64,000 bases of DNA, taken from assembly GCA_030544235.1 (NCBI GenBank), contig CM060468.1:5183758-5247757 (forward strand), written 5' to 3'. Source of the DNA: Lepturacanthus savala (taxonomy: Eukaryota > Chordata > Actinopteri > Scombriformes > Trichiuridae). The position numbers and the translations under genes were made by a program. Below the pieces are notes generated by a model. That model searched no databases and was not told the origin of the DNA. It saw only the letters and a program-made list of their open reading frames with translations. Of the stretch, positions 14,001 to 26,000 are shown in pieces. Every line of letters begins with the position of its first letter. Position 1 is the first letter of the stretch.

Positions 14001-17000
14001 GCTGCGGAGAGAAGCTTGCGAAAGGAAATTTAAAACTACATTGAGATGATTTTTGGCTCATAAAACCACAAATATATCTTGTTTGTTATATATATCAAGA
14101 CTTTAAGTAAAACCCAGGAAAAGTGTACAAAATGTGAACTTTTCTGTATTACATATTTTTTTCTCTTTGATTCACTTTTCTTTTCTGTAACCCAACACTC
14201 CAAATTGCTGGTTTATCTTTTTGTGCCTTTTTTCATTAACACAGAAATATCTCAGAAACACCCTTTTTTCCTCTCCACATCACACTGAGAAAACTGTTAT
14301 TCATGCTTTCATCACCTTCCAACCAAACCACAGCACCCTGCTTTCTCCTGTTTACAGCTTGTTCAAATTATACCTACCTGGGCTTTAACTGAAATTTAAA
14401 ATTAGATGATATGGTGTACACCCAAAAACGTAGTGGATAGAGATTCCAGTCAGACGCTTATAGGGTTATTGTCAGTGTGCCGTTGCCTGACAGGAAGCAA
14501 GATTTATTTTCAGGAAATGAACCTGTTATTGGATGCTCTGCGCCTTTTGGAGGAAATCTTCCAGATAATTAGTCGTAACACAGCAAAAGAAGAGAGGGAC
14601 AGGGTGTTTTTGTAACAACACAGTACACTGAGCTCTTGTTTTTTACTGTAATAGTAAATATAGAAACAAATATAGCATCTTATCTGACAATAGGCAAATT
14701 ATACACACACTCACACAAGCTTTTAAACACATCAGCACAGAGAGTGAGTGAGAGAGAGGGAGGGAGGCAGTAAACAGCAGGAAGTATGCTAGTTAGTCAT
14801 GTTCATAGGCTCTAGGTGTCATGTGATGCTGTTTGTCCTGCTGACTGCTGACCCTTGCAAATCCACTTGGCCTGACATCAGAATGACCTGACTGACCCTC
14901 CCCATATTGTTTGTGTGCGCAAGTGTGTGCAGGGAAGGGGCGCTAGTGAAAAAGTAGCATGTTGGATTGCATCAATTTTTACAGCACATTATGCAAATAC
15001 TGATCACTTATGACAAGTGTCTCCCTCTCCTCTCACATTCCCTCCACAGCAAGTACAGACGTGTGTGTGGGATGTATCAAGCCCATTTAAGATAGTCCTT
15101 GTTAAAGGCAGCAAGGTGAATGCAGAGGAGACTGCCAAGGTAAGCACCTGCATTGTCCACATCCAGAAAACTATTTTCTATGTTCTGGTTTACACGTCAC
15201 TGCACACACAACAGCTGCAAACCCAGCTACAGTAGTAACACATCAACCTGTCATCCCCAGCTACAGATTTTCAGTCAATAAGTAATTTAAAGATGTCATA
15301 AAAGATTATATCCTAATAACACATTTTTTATATAAAAAAATACTTTTTATAATATGTATTGTGTGTATTAAGCAGCTGAGAAATGCAGATTATTTTGTGA
15401 ATATGCAGGTTGTGATCCTTTTTGTTTTCATAAGGCCTTGCCCAAAGCCAGATAAAGCTTATTAATAAAGTTTAGTTCAAGTTTAAACTCAAGGAGCAAA
15501 CTGACACACCTCCACTGCCACCTGCTCAGGTCCAGGTGAGAGCAGGCCTCTTCCACGGCGCAGAGCTGCTGTGCAAACCCGCAGTGAGCAGCGAGAGCAG
15601 CGGACGCTCTGATCACACGTGGAAGGACAACACGCTGGAGTTCGACATCTCCGTCTGCGACCTACCACGCATGACCCGCCTCTGCTTCGCCATCTACGCC
15701 GTCATGGATAAGGTGAAGAAGCAGAAGTCCACCAAAAACGCTCATCTAAACAAGTACCAGACCATCCGCAAAGCCGGGAAAGTGGTAAGAAACAGGCTTG
15801 TCCATGAACCTATGCAGTTACTGTGCATATATGTACTGTTTTTATGAAATGCTGACTGAAAATTATCTCTCTGTGTGAGCCAGCACTACCCTATAGCCTG
15901 GGTCAACACCATGGTGTTTGACTACAAAGGCCAGCTGAAGACTGGAGATATTATCCTGCACTGCTGGTCTTCCTTTCCTGGTATGCACACCACTCTCATG
16001 TTTGCTTTAGTTCTACTAATACAATTTAGATAGAGTTACTAGTGGGGAGTAGATAAATGTCACCCAAGTTTTAATCTATGTGTGTTTTGTATCCTGCACA
16101 GATGAACTTGAAGAGATGCTGAACCCCATAGGAACCATTCAGACCAACCCCTACACCGAGAACGCTACAGCACTACACATCCATTTCCCAGAGTACTCGT
16201 CACACCCCATCATCTTCCCTCCATTTGACAAGGTCAGAGATCAGTCAACTATTGTAATGGTTGCTCTTTTTCTCCCACTACTAGAGACATAGTCTTCTGC
16301 CAACATGTGGACACGCCATTAATCTTGAATATCTAATTCGCACGAACATATTTCTGCAGCCGTGCACACAAACGTGTCAAGGCTTATCATGCAATGCTCC
16401 CATTATGTCTGAACTCAGACGTATATAGGAGACTGGACTGCAGTTGAATTTGTCACCACAGTGGCTTAGTGCTCTTCATAATGGTACCTAGTGATTATGA
16501 TGAAGTGGTGGCTGTTGGCACGAGAGGATCCGAACGTGCTCAGTCTGCTTAATGTGCTCCAGCTATCAGTGAGCATGTCCGCTCATACTATGCTTACTTA
16601 CTTTATTGCAGATACTGGAAAAAGCCGCAGAGATCGCCAGAGCAAGTGACTGCGTACCTATGGTGAGTTGATGTATAGCTGGATATAATTGTGTAGACAA
16701 ATATTCACATTCTACAAGGGGAGCACAGGTGTGAACCAAGTTACAGTGTCGGGTGTCATAACTTTAGCATGCAGCGTCATTCCTCTCTCCACAGAGACAC
16801 ACACATAACAAGTGTAACCTCTCAAGGCACATACTGCTGGTTTCCTAGGAAACCCATTGTTATCACTTTGGCAGGGTGTAGCAGCAAAATATTTCAATCT
16901 CCTTCAAAACCAGAGACTCTAATCAGATTACTTGTGTGTTTTCCTGTTTCACTGCCCCTCTACCAAAAAAAAAACCCACTCCTGGGCGTGTTACAGCCGG

Positions 17001-20000
17001 TTACATAATCCTGTTATGTAGAGGGCATGCCTGAACGCAGCCTTTTTAATGTGAGGTGTTCATGTGAAACTGCATTAGCACTGACTATATTATAGTTGTA
17101 CACTGTCATTTTATGTATAAATACAGATCTCCACAGCTCCACAGATGTTTTCCCTTGTGATGAAAGTTCGACCTGGCATCTGTTTTACCTCAAGTTTACA
17201 TTTAGATTATTCTCTTAACACATTGTGTCCTTTAAGAATCAAACGGCATACACTTGGTATGAACAGAGACAATCAAGTGATAGTCGTTGGTTTATGGATC
17301 GAGAGGAATCACATGGGGAGAATAGCGAGGAGTAATTTGGTGCACCTGTGCCATCTTGTGGTCCCTTAGAGTTACTACCATTACTGAACTCGTGTCCTTT
17401 CACTTCCTGGCTCCTTTTCACATTTGTCTTCCCTTCACCTCATATCTCCTCTACATCCTCTCCCTCTCAAAATAACCCGATTGACGCACCTTCCTCCCAT
17501 CATTTCTCTCAGGGTCGTGGGGGTAAGAAGTTCCACATAGAGCTGAAGGAGATCATGGAGCGGGATCCGCTCTCTCAGCTGTGTGAGAACGAGAAGGATT
17601 TGATCTGGACACTACGTCACGACTGTCATGAGAATTTCCCTCAGTCACTGCCCAAGCTGCTACTCTCCGTCAAATGGAGTAAACATGAGGACATGGCCCA
17701 GGTTAGCCAGTTCGTTATTTGACTAGAGATGAATGCAAGTAAAATCACATGTCTTGTTGCGGTTTGGTTGACTGCTGAACTATAACAATGTTCTGTGAGG
17801 GAAATATTATATGTATGAGATCAACATGTTTTTATTGTTAAATTCCAGTTCTTCATGCAGTCTGTAAGCTTTTTCAGTCATTAGGAATGTGCACATTCCC
17901 ATGCAAAGATTCTGAGTGATGCAACAAACGTGTCTCTTTCAAGTAGCCGATTTGGATTTAATTTGGTTATTTTAAATAGACAGATTTTATACTGTCTCAA
18001 TTTATTTTGTGGTACAATTTGAACCAAAATTCATTTTTCAGCCTCACATTCAAAAGTTATTAGTGAGAATGTAGTTTTTAGGTTTGGACAGAACTATTAC
18101 AGCAAAAACATTTTTTAACATTTATATCCGAGGTTCTCAAACATGGGTCTTTAAGGGGATTCCGGGGGTTTCCAGAAAAAAAGGAGACTCGTATATTTTC
18201 ATTATAATTCTATTTATTAGATTTGAAACACTGAGTCTGTAAGCATAAATTTGTCAGATTTTTTTAAAACCTGTTTTTAACCTTTCTGTTTTGTTTGGTG
18301 CAATTCCTACAGTTTGGAAGGCTGCTTATGTGACTCCATTGCATAAAGGCAGTGAAACAGATATGCTAAATAATTGGGCCTATCTCTAAATTTCCATGCT
18401 TCACAACAATACTAGTATCTCTAGTAAATGACCAACATAACATTTGTTTTAGAAAGAAGCACAGCAGGGTTACTACCGCTACTCTTGTTTCAATTGACAT
18501 TAATTTTAGGGTAATAGAAAACACTGTCACTGTGAAATCTCAATTTAAGCAAGCCACAAAAGTGACCCACAAGCATATTTTCCTCTGTTTTATATAAATA
18601 ATAGGTTTCTAATTTCTGTTGCTTGACTATTTTAGTCATGGGTTTCATATACTTTCTGTAATACAATATATAAAAGCAAATATTTTATCCAAAGGGTACC
18701 CTGGGACAAAATCTTATCAAATGGAGGTTTGTGGTCTGATTTGTTTCAGTTTAGGGGTCCTTGAAATGAAAAATTTTGAGAACCGTTGATTCAGAGGATG
18801 GGAACATATTCTCATTTGGGAAAGAAAGAGATTCCCAGCATCTGAAAAAATAACTCAGAGATTCACCACAGTACCACACAGCATTTAAATAGCCATAAAA
18901 AAATAAAAAATGATTCAAATTTTGTACGGACCTATTTTGGACATTAAATCATCACTAGCTAAAATTGAGGTGAGTCATGAAATATCCTCTAAAATGGTGA
19001 TCCAAAGGGTAATCACACGAAAATAAACAGGTGTTAATTCTTTGTTTTGTTCACTGAACACCACAAGGATGTTATATTTATATGTGTGTGGGTTTGTGTA
19101 TCTCTCAGCTGCAGGCATTGCTGCAGATTTGGCCCAAACTGAGTCCCAGAGACGCTCTGGAGCTTCTGGACTTCAACTACCCTGACCAGTATGTCAGAGA
19201 ATATGCTGTGCGCTGTCTGCGTGACATGAGGTAAATTGCATGTATCCACCTACACACAAATATTATAAAATACTCATCTCCTCAGTTTTTCTTATATTCA
19301 AGCCAGTCTGCATGTGTTACATCTACTGTAATCCATTACACCTTGTTAAATCTCACCTGCTTCTGTCTTTTTGATCATGAAACACAATTACTTTCATGCA
19401 GTGGATAGTGGAATATTAATGGATAGTGCCGCCTGATGTCTCTTTTCCTGGAGAGAAAATGTCAGGCCTGTTTCATATCTTAAAGGTTACACAGTAAAAG
19501 GGAATAGTAAAAGACATCTGATGGTTTCTTCATGTTTTCCTTCCTTCCTTCTCCTTGCCAGTAATGAAGAGTTGTCGCAGTACCTGCTGCAGTTGGTGCA
19601 GGTGTTGCGTTACGAGCCCTACTATGACTGCGCCCTCACCCACTTCCTGCTGGACCGTGCCCAGAGAAACCGCAAGATAGGACACTTCCTCTTCTGGCAT
19701 TTACGGTGCGTGTCTGCGTGTCCACTTTTACACAAAAAGGAAAGCACAAGATTTATTAAAAAGAACAACTTCTCTGACTAACTCCTCCTCTTTGCTGCCC
19801 TCCACAGGTCAGAAATCCACATGCCACCTGTTTCAGTCCAGTTTGCCCTCATACTGGAAGCCTACTGTAGAGGCAGCATCCCTCATATTGAGGTTCTAAA
19901 GAAACAGGTACGCCACACACCACATGGTTTATTTCTTGTTACTGTTATGCATGTAATCTCACAAAAATCTCTATTTCCAGCATACTCTCTACACAGTCGT

Positions 20001-23000
20001 CTGAACTAGACATTCCTTTTTCTCTAAATTTGCCTTTCTATGTGCCCTGGTGAGGGACCAGAGTAGCACAAATCAGTTGTCCACCCTGGCAGGGTTATAC
20101 TTATGGTATTCTTAGCCCATCACAGTGACAACTGCATCAACCTCCTGCACTTTGACCTTTGCCCTCTACACTGTTGCTTTTGACAGTTACTCCTCTGGAG
20201 CTTCCTCCTATTTCCTCATCAGCACAGTAATTTATCTGGCCACTTCCTGTTTTTAAGAATGTACACAACTGGTTTTGAATTATCATGCTGACAGGGTGCA
20301 CTTAAGGAGAATGTGCTTACTTCTCATTAAGCAGAATTAATCATTTCCCGGGTTTGTTGTCTGGTTTCAATTATAAACTGTGAAGCACGCAGGTCAGAGA
20401 GCTGCATCATGGTTTCTGCTTAATGATATTAGTAGGTGGGTGGATGGAGATTACTCTCAGTATTGTGAATCTGTGCTGTACACATTTGTCTACTGATTCA
20501 TAAGGATATTTATAAATAAATTGTCAACATATGAGTTTCAGTGTCATTGTTTTTCATCAGGTGGAAGCCCTGAGTAAGCTAAAGTCAGTCAATGAGCTAA
20601 TTAAACTGGGAACCATCAAGAACGCTCGGAGTAAGACCAAGGAGGCAATGTTGACCAAAGAGGCCATGATGACTTGTCTGAGGCAGAGTGGCTACTCAGA
20701 GACTCTGTCAGACCTGCACTCCCCTCTAAACCCCACTGTTCTGCTGTCCGGCATCAAGTAAGACAACATCGCTATTCAAAGAGATTGTATGGAAATGTTT
20801 ATTCCAAATATCAGTCTAAGTCAGGGGTGGGCAACTCTGGTCCTGGAGAGGCACTGTGCAGTTTTTTGTTCCAACCAAGCAGGAACACATCTGATTCTTC
20901 TAATCAACCAGTAGAGACTTGCTATGGAGCTTCATTAGTAGAATCAGGTGTGTTAATGCTTGGTTGGAATAAAAACCTGCACCAACAGTGGCTCTCCAGG
21001 ATCAGGGTTGCCCCTGGTCTAAGTTTAAGATCAGATTGAACTTTTTCTCCTCTGTTAACACTCCTATTCTTCCATCAGTGTTGAAAGGTGCCGGTACATG
21101 GACTCTAAGATGAAGCCACTCTGGATAGTTTACAACAACAAGCTGCTCGGGGGAGAAACCCTGGGAATCATCTTCAAAAACGGAGATGGTAGGAAGAAAA
21201 CAGTGAGACCGATAGACAGACAGCAAAATAATGATGATGATGAGGTGGAGGCCATTAAGCCACACCCCCTGAGTTTTAAATGCACTCAGCTGAGGAGTTT
21301 TTAAATGCAAAATATTTAATTTTCTTTCCTGTTTCTTTCCCTTTCTTCGTTACTGTCTTTTCTTAGACCTAAGACAAGATATGTTAACCCTCCAGATTTT
21401 GAGGTTGATGGATCTGCTATGGAAGGAGGCAAATCTGGATCTCAGGTGTGTGTGTGCGTCTGTTTGTCTGTGTGTGGGGGGGGGTGTGTGAAATGGGGAC
21501 AGTGTTTGTTCCTGCTCTCTGCGGGGAAGGGGAAGCTCTGGAGGGGAGGCACTAAATTACCCCATGCTAGCTTGACCTTCCAAACCCTTTTACACCCTAG
21601 ACTTCCATACTCCCCTACGCACACACACACATACAATATCTGCATTACATCCTAATCAAATCCACACTTTGGCACTTTTACAAAACCTCCTTCTGCCTTT
21701 GTCGTACATGGACACATCTGGAGCTGAGCAATAGAGGCGGTTGTTTTGACAGTTGAGCTTAAGGACGGTGCTTCAGATTACAGGGACAGTGGTGGGAATT
21801 AGAGAAGGAAGGTAGGGACAATGTAATGAAACCACTATCAGTGATTTCTTGATGATATGTTTCTCCACATGTATACTTACTTGTTGGCTATCTGCAATCA
21901 TTTTCTCGCTGACTTAAACTCAACACCCATCAAGTTGAGTAAGAAATGTCCTGAAGGCATTTGGTCTCCATTACCCCTCTGTCAAACTGCAAATGAAATG
22001 TAGAAATTGAGTCAGCTTTGAGCATTGAGTCATGGTTGTGCGGTGTATGAAACTGGGGGAACAGTATGTTCAGTATGTTAGAGTTGTTATTCTGCGTCTT
22101 GCAAAATGAAGACCTACTGCCATCGTGTGGTAACGGTTAGTAAATCCAGTTAAAGTAAATCATCTGGCAGGCATGCATGCCATTAAGTAATCATGATAGT
22201 TCTTCACTGTAGGTCCCATCTGTACAAACTCCCTGTGAACAGTAGAACAGTCTACACTCAGGCAAAGGGGGGCCTTCCCCAGAAAAGTTCTGTTTGAATG
22301 AGCCTTTCAAATTAACCGTAGCCTAAAATCTTAATCTCAAATCATGAAATTGGATATACAGCAACAGTCACACAGCTACATTTACACTGATCCATTTCAG
22401 ATTTCTGCTCTCATGTGGAACCGATTTTGTGGGTCTTAAATCCCTTTGAGGACTGTTTGGGGACATAATCGTTTGTTGAACTGAATTAGACAAAGATCAG
22501 ATAGCTGTTATTACTACATCTGAGATTGATTTACTGTATGTAGACTATAAATACATATTTACTATTATTTTCCTCTGTAAACAGAAATTGTTTGTTTTTT
22601 TTAATACTTGTAGCATCTTCAATCCCATTTGTGTTTCCATTCGTTTTTTTACATTCTGTTATTTTTGATGTCATAACTTTTCCATTCGTATTCTAAAGAA
22701 TAAAATACACACAATACATTTTACCCACGATTGGACTCATTCAAGAGTTTTCAATTATTTATTTTATGCACAACTACAGAGAAATATGCTCTGATCTCTA
22801 TCATATGCACAAAAAAACAGTTCTCCCCCCCCACACATATGGCCTAACTAATACTTATTTAATTATGTATTATGATTCTCTCTTTTTGGTATTTTTTTTT
22901 TTATTTCACCATCATGTTTTATATTTTTGGCTGTCCAATCTGAAAGTGAATCAAAATAGAAATCCTCATATATATATATATATATGGCTAAAATTATGAA

Positions 23001-26000
23001 AATGCATTCATTGTGTAATTTTTTTAACGCATTGATGGTTTAAAATAATCACAAACGTTATGTCATTCATTTTGACAGCACTATTTTTTTTCTACATTTT
23101 GGCATTTTCATCTACCAGGCACTCCAGAATTAATATATTAAAATTGTGCTATTTAACACCATCAAGATTGTTGCTTCTCTTTCTCTACATATCATGCAGG
23201 ATCGTACCCTATGGTTGCTTAGCGACAGGTGACCGAGCAGGGCTGATTGAGGTAGTGTCGTCCGCGGACACAATTGCCAACATCCAGCTGACCAGCAGCA
23301 ACGTGGCAGCAACTGCCGCCTTCAACAAGGATGCTTTGCTCAACTGGCTCAAAGAGAGAAACTCTGGGTATGATGGTGTCATGTTTAATTTGAATCTTTA
23401 AAACTTCAAGCATGCAGCGTTTAGAGGAGAAAAAAAAAAAAGGAATTCAAAACTCTAAACCCCTGAAGCCACGCTTCCAGAACTGAAACAGCATTTGAGT
23501 TTGATAGACAAATCACCATCCATGTTAAACATGACACTTACAATGATTGGATGGAGTTGATTCGATTCTGACCCTGCCCATCACACAGGTTATCATGTCA
23601 TTTTCTGTATGTGTCGGAGCATTTAATTGATTGGTTGCAATCTGTGTGTGAAGGGCATTTTAACCTTTGGTAAAACAAAACATAATCCACCCCATCTTTA
23701 ACCCATGAGCCTTTAAGTCCGACTCTCATTTTATACTTACAATTTACAAGAAAATCAAAATGTTACTCACAGCTTTTTTTCTGACATAGTAGATAACTTA
23801 GACAAAAGTACTTTCTCTCAAATGACGTCATCAACTTCTTGCCCCTTCCTACTGAAAACATGACCAACCCTCCCAAAAAGAGGTTGTTTTATTTAGATTA
23901 ATGTAATTTTCATCCCTGACATGTAAATATCTATTTAATCATTCAAGTCTCTAGAATAATCTCCCAAAAAAGAATTGTGTAATGTGATAAATAGGTCTTT
24001 GTTGATGGGCATATTTCTGAAAGCGGCAACTATAAAATAGCCATTAAAATGCTATTTTCTGCATAGAAATGAGTACAAAATGGAATATAAATAACGTGAT
24101 TGTTAGTGACTCAACTGATAATTATATGCATGAAATCTTTGAAAAAAAAATCTAGGTCTCAATGGGTTAAGTAACTGCAGGGATTTATTAAGTATTGATG
24201 TATTACAGGTGTTTAACCCTTCCTGTCCTGTGTTTTTTGAACTGACAGTGATGCTCTTGATCGGGCCATCGAGGAGTTCACTCTGTCATGTGCAGGCTAC
24301 TGTGTAGCCACCTATGTCCTGGGCATCGGAGACCGCCACAGTGACAACATCATGGTCCGCAGCACCGGACAGGTTAGTCAGACGCTGGGTTTTATCTGTT
24401 GAAATGATCCATGTGCCAGTGGAACACCCACAAATCACCTGATTAGATCATTATTTGTGTAATTATCACGTTGCATTGTTTCAAGTCGGCTCCACTGTGC
24501 TTTTCCTGTTTCCATGACGCTGATTGGCTTTCGTGTCTGTCCGCCAGCTCTTCCACATAGACTTTGGCCACATCCTGGGGAACTTCAAGTCCAAGTTTGG
24601 CATCAAAAGGGAGCGTGTACCATTTATCCTCACACACGACTTCATCCACGTCATACAAGAGGGAAAGACGGGTTACACAGAAAAATTTGGCAGGTTTGTT
24701 CTTATATCTTACAGGAAGTCTCATTTCATGTATACCTTTTATTCTATTATGTAGCCACATTAATACTCTATAAAAATAGGCACCTTTTCCATCCAGTTTA
24801 ATTAACCTGTTTCAAATATTTTATTCAATTATCTGACCGGGGTTTTTGGCTGTTAAAAACCCCTGTCACTTAAATTTTAATTGAATGTCATGATAATATA
24901 GTTTGGTTTGGACTATAAACAAAAGGCCAATAACATTTAATAGCCCTTAGCAACTTATGTTTTTAGCTGACTAAGGAGTTTATTATGGGCACAACAGTGT
25001 AACAAAATATCGGAAAATCTATTAGACATAAAGAACAATAGCTTTAATTCTATGGCTTCTACTGCAAATATGAAAGCTTGCAAAACAGAGTAAGAACATT
25101 TCCTTTTTTTATTTTCATAAAAACCACAGTCAGATGTACCTTTCTTTCAGAGAAACCGGTTTTGTTTGGGGGTAGTGAGGATTATTTCTGACAGGATTAT
25201 GAGTTTCTGTTTTCTGGTTTTCTCGATTTTTCTACAGAGCTTTGTTGTGCATCTTTTTATTTCAGCTGCCTCTGAAATAGCACTTGGATCTTGTTAAAGA
25301 CCATTACAGTCCTAAAGAACAGAAAGTCCATGCCTCTAAAACTATCGTTTTAGGGATCTCCCCACTCTAACACACCTGATTCTTATCATTAACTCATTAT
25401 CAAGCCCTTGCAAAGCTGCTTGAGACCAATTACCAATTAGAATCAGGTGTGTTAGTGGGGAGATTCCTAAAACATGCAGGGCAGTAGCTCTCCTGGAGCA
25501 GGGTTAGGCACCACTGCTCTAAAGTATTATTTTATTTTCAGTGCAATACCCTCATCCTCCAGCAGGTGGCAGTAGTGACTGAAGCACTGATGCTTGGAGA
25601 GTGTAATTCTTATGCTACGCTGCTGGGTTGGAGTTACAGAACATATTATGAAATACAGTTCTTAGATGGATGGAGAGGAGTTAGTTCATACAAATACACT
25701 GCAGACTCACTCGTCTGTAGTGGGAGTGCAAAACAATTTCTTCAAAAGAACAGATATACAACAACGAAGGTCAAAACTAGATAGGGATACTGATTACCAA
25801 TAAATAAATAGGAGCAAATTTCAATAAAATCAAGTCTCACTGAGGAGAAATGTGCCCATTTACAATTCAACACCAGTGAGAATTGAATTAAAAGTTGGCA
25901 TCATGTTTCTCTACATTGTATCTGAACCCATTTAAACACATACATTGAATTTGAATAGAATTTGAAAATAAATGATACAAATCAAAATGATTAAATCTAT

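Larger units (their letters stand above)
17702..19108 (+). other. pik3cb: pik3cb intron 11
   Basis: A 1.4-kb intron that carries a mobile-element remnant at 18128-18788, including a decayed LINE reverse-transcriptase piece. Confidence 0.85.
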
